Below, in pieces: positions 18,102-27,725 of a stretch of DNA of 57,696 nucleotides. The DNA is taken from NCBI GenBank assembly GCA_020831625.1, contig JAFIGD010000032.1, forward strand, positions 1-57,696, written 5' to 3'. The position numbers and the translations under genes were made by a program. Each line of letters begins with the position of its first letter. Position 1 is the stretch's first letter. The notes under the pieces are model-generated. The model did not search any database, had not been told where the DNA came from, and saw only the letters and a program-made list of their open reading frames with translations. Source of the stretch: Verrucomicrobiota bacterium (GTDB taxonomy: Bacteria > Verrucomicrobiota > Kiritimatiellia > SS1-B-03-39 > UBA6053).

Positions 18102-18709
18102 GGGGCCTCCAGAATCGTTGCGGTGTTGAGAGGCAGAGGCGTCAGAGCCCCGTTCCGCTCCAGCGAAAGGTGATCCCGATGAATCCCCTCCACCTGAAAG
18201 CCTTCAAACGAATCCCCCACCTCAAGAAGAATCTGCCCCCCGGAGGGACGGACGTCCAACAAGGCGCGTCTGCGGCCGTCAAGCCGGTGAACCACGCCGG
18301 CATAGCGGACCTCAATGCGGCGCGGCTCCGGTGGCGGCTCCGGAGGAGGCGGAGGGGGCGGCGGTGGCTCCGGCGGCAGGATGATTTCTTCAACGAGGTC
18401 AAGCAGATCGTCTCTGACAGGATCCGGCTCCTCCACAAGCAGCGCCGCCGGATCGGGCCGCCATCGCGCCTGACTTTCCGAAACAAAAAGATTATGCCGC
18501 AGAAGCGGTCCCTCCTGCTCCTGTTCAAAACCGGAAAGGCCCCCCCCCCGGAAGCGTTCCTCAGTTTCCCCGCTCCGGGACAGAGGCGGATCCTCATTGG
18601 GTTCCCGGGACAGCAGCACATACACCCCTGCGCCGACGAAAAGCAGGATCGCGGCCAGCAGGGCTTTCTCTGCGGATTGGGAATTTCGGAAATCAAAGTC
18701 AGAACTCAA
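18098..18709 (-). CDS. GspC/PilP-like inner-membrane linker protein
   Basis: The 203-aa product has a single N-terminal membrane segment (residues ~15-33), an acidic linker, a pure proline/glutamate stretch (~113-131) that would span periplasm, and a small beta domain (VRYAGVVHRLDG, LLEVGDSFEGFQVEGI, HLSLERNG). That domain follows the homology-region/PilP pattern that contacts the secretin N0 domain. Position between the PilO-like and ATPase genes supports this role. Sequence similarity alone is weak, so the assignment rests partly on context. Confidence 0.65.
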   Translation of the reverse strand: MSSDFDFRNSQSAEKALLAAILLFVGAGVYVLLSREPNEDPPLSRSGETEERFRGGGLSGFEQEQEGPLLRHNLFVSESQARWRPDPAALLVEEPDPVRDDLLDLVEEIILPPEPPPPPPPPPEPPPEPRRIEVRYAGVVHRLDGRRRALLDVRPSGGQILLEVGDSFEGFQVEGIHRDHLSLERNGALTPLPLNTATILEAP

Positions 18710-19572
18710 AACACCACCTCCCCGTCAAAAATTCCGGTCCAGGACACAAACCCGGGCTCCTCCGCATCCTCCGGCGGCGGCTCGGTTTCCGGGGCTGTCG
18801 GTCCTCCGAATCCGACAGCGTTCCAAAGCACATGCACCCTCAAGCGTTCCGGGTCCTCGGGAAACTGACTTTCCACATGCAAATGCTGAAGCGCGAAAAA
18901 CAACTCTTTATTCTGAATTTCATGCAACAGACGGGCCAGCGCCTCGTACGAACTCTCAAAAACAACATATACCGGATAGACCATCATGGCCGCCCCCCCC
19001 TCCCGGGGATACAGCACCGGCGGCAGGGACTGTACCTGGAGAATCTCGGGGATGTCCATCCGGATACACTTCACCAGAATACGGAGGGTTGCGGTCAACT
19101 GCCCCTGACGAATTTCAGCCTGCTCACTCTCGGCGATCGTATCCGGAATCCCAAGGTGGGGCGGCAGGACCGTGACATGTTCCTGAGAAAGCTTCAGCAA
19201 CAACTGCCGGGCCTCAATAATCGCAATTTTAAAATCAATCCGGCCCTCGGGATTCCGGGGAAAAATTTCAGCGAGGCTTTTTTGCCGGAACTGCTGAACC
19301 CTCGGCTCCAAGGCCCCCCATTCCCGGACCAGATAGGCATAACGGGCACGGTCACGCAACAAAAGCTCCTGCAGCGGGCGTCCGCCTTCTCCCGCTTCAA
19401 AGACCTCAACCTCTTGACGAAGATCCTCCAGACCTTGCCGAAGCTGCCCCTGCCGTTGATACAGGACAATCAGCCGCAGCCCCCCGGCGACTAAAAGTAG
19501 AGCCCCCAGGAGCATAAAGACATGCCTCGCACCGAACCCCGGGCGGTCCGCATCCGTAAGTGCCCGGATCAT
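18706..19572 (-). CDS. PilO/GspM-like inner-membrane platform protein
   Basis: The 288-aa protein has a short cytoplasmic tail, one membrane segment (residues ~19-38), a coiled coil (LRQGLEDLRQEVEVFEAGE) and a periplasmic alpha/beta region ending in a negatively charged, proline-rich tail. This is the PilO/GspM plan. In Akkermansia muciniphila the protein Amuc_1100, encoded in a comparable pilus-like cluster, also has a PilO-like fold; whether this is its counterpart cannot be told from sequence alone. It overlaps both neighbours by 4 nt. Confidence 0.65.
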   Translation of the reverse strand: MIRALTDADRPGFGARHVFMLLGALLLVAGGLRLIVLYQRQGQLRQGLEDLRQEVEVFEAGEGGRPLQELLLRDRARYAYLVREWGALEPRVQQFRQKSLAEIFPRNPEGRIDFKIAIIEARQLLLKLSQEHVTVLPPHLGIPDTIAESEQAEIRQGQLTATLRILVKCIRMDIPEILQVQSLPPVLYPREGGAAMMVYPVYVVFESSYEALARLLHEIQNKELFFALQHLHVESQFPEDPERLRVHVLWNAVGFGGPTAPETEPPPEDAEEPGFVSWTGIFDGEVVF

Positions 19573-21125
19573 TGCGGCCTCCCGCGAAGGCGGATTTCCA
19601 ACGCGAAACGGCGCAGGCCCTCAAGATTCCACATCTCACTGACCACGGAACGCCGCCGGATCTGATCATCCGGCAACAGATCCACACTTTCGATAAACGG
19701 GTGCAGCCGGAGAGCCTCAATCATGTGCCGAACCGTGGAAAGATCCTCCACGGGGGTGTAGCCCTCCAGAATGACCGTCGAAATCCTGCCCGCCATCGGC
19801 GGCGGCAGACGCCTCGGCGAAAGATCCGAAAAGTAGGCATCGGCATCCGCGGCCAGCACAAACCAGTCCAGAGGATCGCGGGCCTCCTGCACCGCGTCCA
19901 AGACCCTGGCCATTCGCGGATAATTCCGGGCCGCATCCCTCAACGGCAAGACGGTCCCGCTCAATCCGGCCATCCGCTCCGCAAGTTCCGCCCGTTCCGC
20001 CTCCACCGCCTGGAACGCCTCAAGATGTTCACGGGCCTGAACCGTCCGCCGCGCCAGACTGCGGTTGACGCGGTGCGCATGCATGGAAAGCATAGACAAA
20101 GACACAAAAATCAGCCCGTACACCGCCGCCCACAGCAGCCCGCTCCGCCGCCGGTGCCGGGCCAGTTGCAGATCCCGGGGAAGCAGGCTGACCTGCTGCG
20201 ACCGGTCCGTCACCAAACAGGTGCGCGACAGCCCCTGCCCGATCACCGGAGCCGGATCCAGAGTCTCCAACACCTTCACCGGAACCGAGGTTTCCCGGCT
20301 CAGGTGCGAAAGCACCTCCGGCGCGGGCACAATCTCTCCGGCGATCCACACGGTTTTGATCAAATTCGTTTCCGGAAGCGAGGCCTGGAACTCCCGCAGG
20401 GCCGCAACCACCTCCTGAATCCAGCGCTGAGTATAGGACGGCGGCATATCCGGAGCCGGACCGGGTTCCGCGGCTTCAGGTTGAAGTCTGGCTCCCGGGA
20501 TTTGAAGCGTGCGCAAATCATGAACCGCCATACCGATCCCGGCCATGCATTCACATCGGTCCCCCGCAATGTAGACACAGAAAAGCGGGTCGCGGTCTCC
20601 CGGAGACACCCGCTGCCGCACCCCCTCGTAATACGCCAGAGGGAACGGGAGCACATCCAAAAGCTTCAGACCCGCGGAACGGACGACGGAAACCTCCCGC
20701 AACAGCGTGTCCTCCCGCACCGTAAACAAAACCAATGCGCGATTCGCGCCCCACACCCCCATCGAAAACTCCGTGACCGCGCGGCTGTCGCTCAACGCCT
20801 CAAAATCCCGGGAATGCCTCCGAACCAACTGCCGAAGCGAGTCTGCAGACCGCAGGGGCGGCGGCTTGAGACAGCGGACCGCTAAATGAGTGCTCCGCAG
20901 ACACAGGACACAAGGCAGCGTGTTCCACTTTCGGGCGGCCATTGCCTGCCATAACGCGTCCGCCCGCGCGGAGGCCTCCACCGGAAGCGTGAGCGAGTGA
21001 CGGTCTTGAAGCACCGCCTTGCCACTCCGGATCCGGAACCGGAGCATCTCCAGCCCGTCAAGGCCCGGCACCAACGCCACATACTCACGGGAGAATATCA
21101 ACGGTCTCAGGCGCATCCCGCTCAC
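19569..21125 (-). CDS. PilM-PilN (GspL-like) fusion protein
   Basis: The 518-aa protein joins two proteins that are usually separate. Residues ~1-320 resemble the actin-like PilM/cytoplasmic GspL domain. SLLPRDLQLARHRRRS then matches the start of PilN (INLLPxRxxxRRRR), followed by one membrane segment (~325-350), a coiled coil and a periplasmic ferredoxin-like domain. GspL has this overall layout. The protein would anchor the ATPase to the membrane platform. It overlaps the secretin gene and the PilO-like gene by 4 nt each. Confidence 0.75.
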   Translation of the reverse strand: MSGMRLRPLIFSREYVALVPGLDGLEMLRFRIRSGKAVLQDRHSLTLPVEASARADALWQAMAARKWNTLPCVLCLRSTHLAVRCLKPPPLRSADSLRQLVRRHSRDFEALSDSRAVTEFSMGVWGANRALVLFTVREDTLLREVSVVRSAGLKLLDVLPFPLAYYEGVRQRVSPGDRDPLFCVYIAGDRCECMAGIGMAVHDLRTLQIPGARLQPEAAEPGPAPDMPPSYTQRWIQEVVAALREFQASLPETNLIKTVWIAGEIVPAPEVLSHLSRETSVPVKVLETLDPAPVIGQGLSRTCLVTDRSQQVSLLPRDLQLARHRRRSGLLWAAVYGLIFVSLSMLSMHAHRVNRSLARRTVQAREHLEAFQAVEAERAELAERMAGLSGTVLPLRDAARNYPRMARVLDAVQEARDPLDWFVLAADADAYFSDLSPRRLPPPMAGRISTVILEGYTPVEDLSTVRHMIEALRLHPFIESVDLLPDDQIRRRSVVSEMWNLEGLRRFALEIRLRGRPQ

Positions 21126-23119
21126 CTTCGGGTTTGCCCGGTCACGGGAACCAGCGACTCCCCGCGCTCGGAAATGACCGTTGCGGTCACAAAAATAATC
21201 AGATTCCGCTGCTCCTCGGTAATGTCCGTCCGCTTAAACAATTCCCCCACCAGCGGCAACGAACTTAAAAAGGGAACCTGGCGCACCGTCTCCTGACTCA
21301 CCGTCCGCACCAGCCCCCCCATCACCACGGTCTCTCCGCTTTCCACCACCACTTTGGTCTGAACCTCCCGGCGGGAAATCCGGGGCAGTTTCACCACCAC
21401 CTGCCGGATCTGATTGCTTTCCAGTTCAGGCTGGCCGCGGTCCTCCTGATACGAAATAAATTCCATCAGCTCACTGATCGTCGGTGTCAACAACAGACTG
21501 ATCGTCCGGTTGTCCGCCCCCACACTCGGCACCGCGACCAGCGTGAACCCCAGCTCTGCGGTCCGGGGCGTGCCCTTGGGAATCAACGCGGTAACCGTGT
21601 ACTTGCGGTTGTCGGCATCCACCAGCGCGAAGGCCTGCGCCTGAAACTCTTCATAATACAGCAAATCATCTCCGTCCCGCAGCTTGGCGGGGTTATTATT
21701 CAGGGTGGTTACGCGCGGCACCGAAAGCGTGCGCCCTTTTCCGGAGATTTCCAGCGCATGCAGCACTGCCTGAAACATCGGTTCGGTTAACAGCCCGCTG
21801 TACTCCAGATTCAAGCCCTGCGGTGCCGTCGGCGGATTCCCGTCCCGCAACAACCCGAAGGATCCCTGGGGCCCCAGCGGAAACGGCCCGGCACTGTCAC
21901 TGCGGTACGGCTGAAACTCGATCGAACTCCCCTCGCCGATCACCGTGCGGGGTTGGCGGCTCATCACCCCGTTCTCCATCACCTGCGCCTCGGAAACCAC
22001 CAGCGGAGACCCCAGAATCCAATCAATCCCGATCTCCCGGAGGTCGGATTGACTGATCTCAATAAACCGCGCCTCAATCAACACCTGCGGCGGGGTGGTG
22101 TCCAGGGCCCGCACGATCTCCTCAACCACCGCCAAATTTTCCGGTGTATTCCGGACAAACAGCGTATGGCTGTTTAAATCCACGTGAAACCGCCCTCCGT
22201 GCTCGGACGGCACAAACATCTCCACCACCTCCTTAAAATAGGAAATCGCCTCCGGCAACACCGTCGCCTTGCGGGTGAGCGCCGAAATATCACTCTCACT
22301 CATCCGTTGATTCTCCGGCATCACCCCCCAGGAAAGCCCGTGAAACTGATGCCCCGTCTGCAGCCGGTAAATCCGCGTTTCCATCGGCGGCGCACGCTCG
22401 GGATCCTGAGCCGTCACCCAGATACTGTGACGCCCGGGATGAAACTGAACCCGGAAATGACGCGATAAATAGTCCAGGATTTCACGCAACGGCACATCGT
22501 TCGCCTGAATATCCACCGTTTCATTCCCCCCCAGCGAGGGATCGGCGATCATGTTGATCTCCTCATCCTCCGACAGAGCCCGGATCAGCGTCGATAAATT
22601 CGCATCCGCCAAATGCAGAGTGATCGGCCGGGCCAGAACCTCCTGAATCGGTGCCTGGGACCGCAACACGCCGGCTTCCGCCGCCTCCACCGCCCGCCGC
22701 ATGCGGAACGTGTCGGGAATTTGACCCGCATCCCGCGCGTCCTGAATTGCCTTGCGGCGGTTTAATTCATCATCCACCCCCGAAACCACCGCCCGCTGGT
22801 CGAGCATCGCGCTCAACACCCGGTTCCGCAGCCCCTGCAGGGCCGGAGAGCCCGGCGAAACCCGGGACGCCTGCATCAAAACCCGAAGCGCTTCCGCATA
22901 AGCCCCCTCCGCATACAAAGCCTCCGCCTCGATCATAAATGGATCCAATTCCGCCTCCGCACCGGCAGACACAGACTCCGCAGAGGAACGGGGAGCGGCA
23001 GGCGTCACACATCCGGCCAAAACACCGGCACCACAAAGCAGCAGAACCCGACAAAGGGTGCAAAACCACCCGCCTGAAGTGGATTTCCGCAATAAAACGG
23101 TATGAATTTGATCGTTCAT
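21122..23119 (-). CDS. Outer-membrane secretin (GspD/PilQ family) lipoprotein
   Basis: The ~665-aa protein has a lipoprotein signal ending LLCGAGVLAGC, a short repeat-like helical region, a secretin N-terminal domain, N1-type domains (LADANLSTLIRALSE, SHTLFVRNTPENLAVVEEIV, then IEARFIEISQ) and the C-terminal secretin barrel with VPRVTTLNNNPAKLRDG and SGETVVMGGLVR. The frame opens at ATG 23125, but the third codon, ATG 23119, lies 6 nt after an AATTAT hexamer and is an equally good start. It is the first gene of the operon, and all four junctions downstream overlap by exactly 4 nt. Confidence 0.92.
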   Translation of the reverse strand: MNDQIHTVLLRKSTSGGWFCTLCRVLLLCGAGVLAGCVTPAAPRSSAESVSAGAEAELDPFMIEAEALYAEGAYAEALRVLMQASRVSPGSPALQGLRNRVLSAMLDQRAVVSGVDDELNRRKAIQDARDAGQIPDTFRMRRAVEAAEAGVLRSQAPIQEVLARPITLHLADANLSTLIRALSEDEEINMIADPSLGGNETVDIQANDVPLREILDYLSRHFRVQFHPGRHSIWVTAQDPERAPPMETRIYRLQTGHQFHGLSWGVMPENQRMSESDISALTRKATVLPEAISYFKEVVEMFVPSEHGGRFHVDLNSHTLFVRNTPENLAVVEEIVRALDTTPPQVLIEARFIEISQSDLREIGIDWILGSPLVVSEAQVMENGVMSRQPRTVIGEGSSIEFQPYRSDSAGPFPLGPQGSFGLLRDGNPPTAPQGLNLEYSGLLTEPMFQAVLHALEISGKGRTLSVPRVTTLNNNPAKLRDGDDLLYYEEFQAQAFALVDADNRKYTVTALIPKGTPRTAELGFTLVAVPSVGADNRTISLLLTPTISELMEFISYQEDRGQPELESNQIRQVVVKLPRISRREVQTKVVVESGETVVMGGLVRTVSQETVRQVPFLSSLPLVGELFKRTDITEEQRNLIIFVTATVISERGESLVPVTGQTRR

Positions 23120-23163
23120 GTGCATATAATTCCGAGGAGTATTGAAGGTCTACTAAAATAGTA

Positions 23164-23195
23164 TTGTCGCAAGTCTAATTAAGATGCTATATAAT
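23164..23195 (+). promoter_or_regulatory. Promoter of the barrel-like protein gene at 23242
   Basis: TTGTCG (23164-23169) and a TATATAAT stretch (23188-23195; TATAAT at 23190) lie ahead of a ~40-nt leader containing AGGAAA before ATG 23242. This is a conventional, leader-containing promoter, in contrast to the leaderless type. Confidence 0.45.
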
Positions 23196-23241
23196 CACAA
23201 TCTGTTCGCAATAGGTCAAGAACTTATCCCAGGAAACTATT

Positions 23242-24090
23242 ATGAATGCACACTCAGGATTGTTTATGCCGCGTCCGACCCGCTTCCCGACCCTGATTTG
23301 GGGGTTCCTCCTCTTCACCCTCACCTCTGCGGCCGCCGTTGAACTGCAGGACGCCGAAACCGCCCTCTTCCGTCTGGACCCCGAAACCCACTGGACGGTG
23401 TTCGGCCGGCTCGAGCAGGGCAAACGCCAAGTCTCCCAACGGTCAGGAACCCTGACCCTGGACACCCGCCGCATCACCGCCGGCATCACCGCCCGGCTCC
23501 TGCCCGGTGCCTATGGCTGGTCTGAAGTCGGCATCAGCCAGGCTGAAGTCCGCGGCCGCATCGGCCCCACTCTGGAACATATGGATGAGGAAGGCGTCAC
23601 ACATCAGGTCTCTGCATGGTCCGAACCGGACCGCAAAGGCGATCCCAACCTTGCCTGGGGCATCGGCGGCGGACTGCTCCTCTTGGACGCCATCCTGAAA
23701 GAATCCCCGGTTCTGGGTCCCCGGGAATGGGTCCAGCTCGAACTTCAAGCCTCATACCGTGTGGCCCGCTCCGATCTTCCGGCCGCCGACGACGACACCC
23801 TGCGCTGGGCTGATTCCCGGATCACTCCCATGCTCATCTATATCCGCGACCAGCGCGGAGACCCCACCCTCGCCTCCTTCAGTCCCACCGGATATACCCT
23901 CCGCGCCGGCATCAGCCTTTATCGATCCCGGGCGGATTTGGGACGCACGTCCTTTGAAACCGAAAACGGCGTCGGCTTCGAACTCGGCAGCGATCTTCGT
24001 CTCCGCAGCGGATGGATCTGCCGCCTGCAGGCGTCGTGGCTGGATTCCTCCAACCGCGAAACCTCCCTCGCCATCCTCCGGCGGTTCTAA
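23242..24090 (+). CDS. Secreted protein of unknown function, possibly an outer-membrane barrel
   Basis: The 282-aa product has a signal peptide (LIWGFLLFTLTSAAAVE, cleavage likely after AAA near residue 32). The remainder is rich in alternating polar and hydrophobic stretches and ends with an aromatic residue (LAILRRF), as outer-membrane beta-barrels do. It is divergent from the secretin operon with about 120 nt between, so a related envelope role is possible but unproven. ATG 23242 is preceded by AGGAAA. No family is recognised. Confidence 0.6.
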   Translation: MNAHSGLFMPRPTRFPTLIWGFLLFTLTSAAAVELQDAETALFRLDPETHWTVFGRLEQGKRQVSQRSGTLTLDTRRITAGITARLLPGAYGWSEVGISQAEVRGRIGPTLEHMDEEGVTHQVSAWSEPDRKGDPNLAWGIGGGLLLLDAILKESPVLGPREWVQLELQASYRVARSDLPAADDDTLRWADSRITPMLIYIRDQRGDPTLASFSPTGYTLRAGISLYRSRADLGRTSFETENGVGFELGSDLRLRSGWICRLQASWLDSSNRETSLAILRRF

Positions 24091-24148
24091 AGTAAAAATT
24101 CATCTTGCAGAAACCCTGCAAGACCGCTATAAGCACCCTCCCATCGGT

Positions 24149-24225
24149 CGGGGCGTGGCTCAGCCTGGTAGAGCGCTTGCTTCGGGTGCAAGAAGTCGCA
24201 GGTTCGAATCCTGTCGCCCCGACCA
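24149..24225 (+). tRNA. tRNA-Pro (CGG anticodon)
   Basis: The acceptor stem CGGGGCG (24149-24155) pairs with CGCCCCG (24215-24221), followed by A and an encoded CCA. The anticodon stem CTTGC/GCAAG encloses TTCGGGT, placing CGG as anticodon. The T arm contains GGTTCGAATCC. The full length is 77 nt. Confidence 0.95.
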
Positions 24226-24378
24226 TTTTAATTTTATGAGATCCGTTGTGATGGCGTAGTGTTTTAAGTTGTGATCAATACCCTGTTCCCCCACCAACGC
24301 AACACCCCATCACCGCCGCCCCGGTCTCACGTCTCTAAACTTCAAGCCTTTGGCGGCGAAGCTTCCTGGTGATTTTCT

Positions 24379-25440
24379 GTGATCCAATCCCCCCCCTCCC
24401 GTCAAGTGACCGATCTGCATGTGGTCCGGACCGAGCCCCTCCCCAGCCCCGAGGAATTGTGCAGCCGGGTCAGCCGCTCCGATGAACAGGCCGATTTTGT
24501 CGCCAAAAGCCGCGATGAAATTCACAACATCATTTTCGGAACCGATCCCCGCTGGCTGCTGATCGTTGGCCCCTGCTCCATTCACGATCCCGCAGCCTGT
24601 CACGAATACGCGCAAAAACTCGCCAAACTCGCTCAAGAGGTCAGTGACCGCATCTTCATCGTCATGCGCGTCTATTTCGAAAAACCCCGCACCACCGTCG
24701 GCTGGAAGGGGCTCATCATGGATCCCCACCTCGACGGCTCCCACGACATTCCCGAAGGCCTCCGCCTTGCGCGCCACATTCTGCGGGACATTCTCGATCT
24801 CGGTCTGCCCACCGCCACCGAACTGCTCGACCCCATCACCCCGCAGTACATCGCGGATCTGGTCAGCTGGTCCGCCATCGGCGCCCGCACCACCGAATCC
24901 CAGACCCACCGCCAAATGGCCTCCGGCCTGTCCATGCCCCTCGGCTTTAAAAACGACACCCATGGCGACATTCAGCCCGCCATCAACGCCATTCAGGCCG
25001 CCAACCGCGACCAGACCTTTCTCGGGGTCGACCGCTTCGGACGCGCCAGCGCCGTCACCACCAGCGGCAACCCCTCCTGCCACATCATCCTGCGCGGCGG
25101 CAGCCAGCCCAATTACAGCCCGGAGGATGTCGCCTTCGCCGTCTCCGAACTCGAAAAACACCATCTCGCCCCCGCACCGGTCATGGTCGACGCCTCGCAC
25201 GCGAACTGCAAAAAAGATCATAACCTCATGCCCGATGTGTACCGGGAAATTCTCCGTCAGCGCGTGGACGGCAACAGCCACCTCATCGGTGCCATGCTCG
25301 AAAGCAATCTCGAGGGCGGTGCCCAGGCCTTCCCGCAGCCCAAAGACGCCCTCCGCTACGGCCAGTCCATCACCGACAAGTGCATCGACTGGGCCACCAC
25401 CGAAGCCCTCATCCGCGAAACCCACGCGGCCCTCGCCTAA
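24379..25440 (+). CDS. 3-deoxy-7-phosphoheptulonate synthase, class I (AroF/G/H type)
   Basis: The 353-aa enzyme condenses phosphoenolpyruvate with erythrose 4-phosphate as the first step of the shikimate pathway. It shows the class I motifs LLIVGPCSIHDP, MRVYFEKPRTTVGWKG, GARTTESQTHRQMASG, PLGFKNDTHGD and MVDASHANCKKDH. The start is a GTG with no obvious ribosome site; GTG codons 10 or 15 are alternatives. hemE follows after 21 nt on the same strand. Which aromatic amino acid inhibits it cannot be read with confidence. Confidence 0.93.
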   Translation: MIQSPPSRQVTDLHVVRTEPLPSPEELCSRVSRSDEQADFVAKSRDEIHNIIFGTDPRWLLIVGPCSIHDPAACHEYAQKLAKLAQEVSDRIFIVMRVYFEKPRTTVGWKGLIMDPHLDGSHDIPEGLRLARHILRDILDLGLPTATELLDPITPQYIADLVSWSAIGARTTESQTHRQMASGLSMPLGFKNDTHGDIQPAINAIQAANRDQTFLGVDRFGRASAVTTSGNPSCHIILRGGSQPNYSPEDVAFAVSELEKHHLAPAPVMVDASHANCKKDHNLMPDVYREILRQRVDGNSHLIGAMLESNLEGGAQAFPQPKDALRYGQSITDKCIDWATTEALIRETHAALA

Positions 25441-25461
25441 GCGCCTCCGGCGGATCTCCTG

Positions 25462-26502
25462 ATGTCCGATTTAACCCTGAATCCCACCTTTCTCCAGGCC
25501 TGCCGCGGCGAAAAACCCGCCCACACCCCCGTCTGGCTCATGCGCCAGGCCGGACGCTACATGGCCGAATACCGCGCCCTGCGCGCCCAACACTCCATCC
25601 TGGAGATGATCAAGGATCCCGAAAAAGCCGCCGAAGTCACCCTCCAGCCCGTCAACGCCTTCCCGGTCGACGCCGCCATCATCTTCGCCGATATCCTCAC
25701 CCTGCTCGAACCCATGGGCATGAACCTCGAGTTCATTTCCGGCAAAGGCCCCGTCTTTCACAACCCCGTCCGCGATCCCGCCGATATCCGCGCCCTCAAG
25801 CCCATCAACGCCCGCCGCGACCTGGACTTCACCCTCGACGCCATCCGCCTCTCCCGCGAACGGCTTGAGAACCGCATCCCCCTCCTCGGCTTCTCCGGCG
25901 CCCCCTACACCCTCGCCTGCTACGCCATCGAAGGCGCCGGCAGCAAAGATTTCGACAACGTCCGCGCCTGGATGTTCGCCCATCCCCGCGACTGGGCCGA
26001 CCTCATGGACCGCCTCACCGATGCCGTCACCGACTATCTGCTCGCCCAGATTGAGGCCGGGGCCCAGGCCGTGCAGCTCTTCGACAGCTGGGCCGGCAGC
26101 CTCTCCCTCGCCGATTACCGCCGCTTCGCCGCCCCCTGGACCCGCCGCATTTTCGACACCCTCGCCCGCGAGGCCCCCGGCGTTCCCCGCATCCACTTTT
26201 CCGCCAACGGCGGCCATCTCCTCGACGAAATCGCCACCTTCCCCCTCTCCGTCCTCAGCCTCGACTGGCGCGTCGACGCCGCCGCCGCGATCGCGAAATA
26301 CGGAAACAGCGCCGCGTACCAGGGCAATCTCGATCCCGCCCGCCTCCTCGCCTCCGACGAGGCCGTCCTGGAAGGCGTCGCCGCCGTCAAACAGGCCTTC
26401 TCAGGCGCAAACGGACACATCTTCAATCTCGGACACGGGGTCATCAAAACCACCCCCCCCGAGCGCGTGAAGCTCCTAATCGACTGCGTTCACGGACTTT
26501 AA
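25462..26502 (+). CDS. hemE: Uroporphyrinogen decarboxylase
   Basis: The 346-aa enzyme converts uroporphyrinogen III to coproporphyrinogen III in haem synthesis. Recognisable segments are TPVWLMRQAGRYMAEYR with the substrate-binding arginines, AAIIFADILTLLEPMGM containing the catalytic aspartate, GFSGAPYTLACY, AVQLFDSWAGSLS and FNLGHGV near the end. It lies 21 nt behind the DAHP synthase gene and is probably cotranscribed. Its stop codon overlaps the stop of the convergent DUF2333 gene by 2 nt. Confidence 0.96.
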   Translation: MSDLTLNPTFLQACRGEKPAHTPVWLMRQAGRYMAEYRALRAQHSILEMIKDPEKAAEVTLQPVNAFPVDAAIIFADILTLLEPMGMNLEFISGKGPVFHNPVRDPADIRALKPINARRDLDFTLDAIRLSRERLENRIPLLGFSGAPYTLACYAIEGAGSKDFDNVRAWMFAHPRDWADLMDRLTDAVTDYLLAQIEAGAQAVQLFDSWAGSLSLADYRRFAAPWTRRIFDTLAREAPGVPRIHFSANGGHLLDEIATFPLSVLSLDWRVDAAAAIAKYGNSAAYQGNLDPARLLASDEAVLEGVAAVKQAFSGANGHIFNLGHGVIKTTPPERVKLLIDCVHGL

Positions 26503-27719
26503 AGGTCCGAACCGCCGCGGAGCAGAATCCGCAAATCCTGAATCGCCAGATGCGCCTTGGTCACATGCGCCGCCATCGTCAGCGAATGATTGTGCACAAA
26601 TCCGTACTCGCTGCCGTTAAGCACCACCGGACTCACCATCGGCTTCGACGCCGCATACAGTTCGCTGAGAATCCGGTTCATCAACCCCATGCCGTTGAAG
26701 TCGTTCAGGATGGATTCATAATCCGTCCGCAGCGCCAGCATCGTGTGGTACATCACATACACACTGCCGCGGATTTCATAGAATTCATCATCCCGCATCC
26801 GCCAGTGCGTGGTGCGGTCGGGATCATACTGATCAATAAAATCCGCTTCATCCTCCCCCAATTCCCGAACGATATCCGACCGGTCCAAAAACGGATTGAA
26901 TTCATAGGTGGTCGCATTCTGACGCATGCGGAACCCGAAACTGCCCAGACGGAACTGCTGACGGCGCAGCCAGCCCTCCAACTGGTCCTGACGCGCGACA
27001 AAAACGCGGGATTCGGAACCGCTGTTGGCGATGGCCTCCAGATAGGTCTCCAAAAACTTGATCCCTTCCCGGTATTGGGACTCGGTGGAGGGAATAATCC
27101 AGCTGTTGTGATTAAAGTTAAAGCGGGCCTCGGCTTCAATCAGCTCCTCGCGTTCCAGCGACTGCGCGCGCGAACGGCTGAAATCCTGACGCAGCGAGTG
27201 GACAAAATCCCGCAACTGAATCACCATGCCGTACTCAAAATTGCGGATATTATCCACAAAGATTGCCGGCGAAAACCGGTCGTTGGAGAGATATCCGCCC
27301 CGGCGGGGATCCAGCAGCCACTCGGCCAAATCAATCGTCGTCGCCACCGTCGTGTACCCGGTCGGCAGCCGCCGGGTACTGTCGGGGGCAACATGCCCCA
27401 TCTCAATCGCGCGCTCCCGGGCGCGGACATCCACATCAAACACCGGCGGAATCCGGCTGATGTACATGCAAATGGTAACAATAATCAGCGCCAAACCCGA
27501 AATGCCGCGCAGCGACCGCCGCAGCCAGACATTGCTCATCCACGATGCTTTCGACTTCACCTCCACCGGCGGCGGCGGCATATCGCCGGACGCGGAACCG
27601 CCGGAAGACGCGTCCCCGGCGGAAGAAGCGTCGGGCGATGCGTCGGAAGAAATAACAGTCGCGGACTCTTCGGGAGAAGAGACCGGATCTTTCAAAGGGG
27701 TGTCGGCATCGGATTCCAT
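26499..27719 (-). CDS. DUF2333 family membrane protein
   Basis: The start chosen is ATG 27719, giving about 406 aa. The longer frame from 28109 would read through the tRNA-Ala gene. The N-terminus is a Ser/Asp/Ala-rich cytoplasmic tail (~60 residues), then one membrane segment (GISGLALIIVTICMYI) and a periplasmic region carrying DUF2333-like segments: SWIIPSTESQYREGIKFLE and FVARQDQLEGWLRRQQFRLG. Function is unknown. A strong leaderless-type promoter fits this ATG exactly. Confidence 0.75.
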   Translation of the reverse strand: MESDADTPLKDPVSSPEESATVISSDASPDASSAGDASSGGSASGDMPPPPVEVKSKASWMSNVWLRRSLRGISGLALIIVTICMYISRIPPVFDVDVRARERAIEMGHVAPDSTRRLPTGYTTVATTIDLAEWLLDPRRGGYLSNDRFSPAIFVDNIRNFEYGMVIQLRDFVHSLRQDFSRSRAQSLEREELIEAEARFNFNHNSWIIPSTESQYREGIKFLETYLEAIANSGSESRVFVARQDQLEGWLRRQQFRLGSFGFRMRQNATTYEFNPFLDRSDIVRELGEDEADFIDQYDPDRTTHWRMRDDEFYEIRGSVYVMYHTMLALRTDYESILNDFNGMGLMNRILSELYAASKPMVSPVVLNGSEYGFVHNHSLTMAAHVTKAHLAIQDLRILLRGGSDL

Positions 27720-27725
27720 ATCCTG

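Noticed and set aside
23120-23153. Leaderless promoter for the secretin operon
   Set aside because: An AATTAT lies 6 nt before ATG 23119 but no acceptable -35 is found at 16-18 nt, so it was not counted among the examples.
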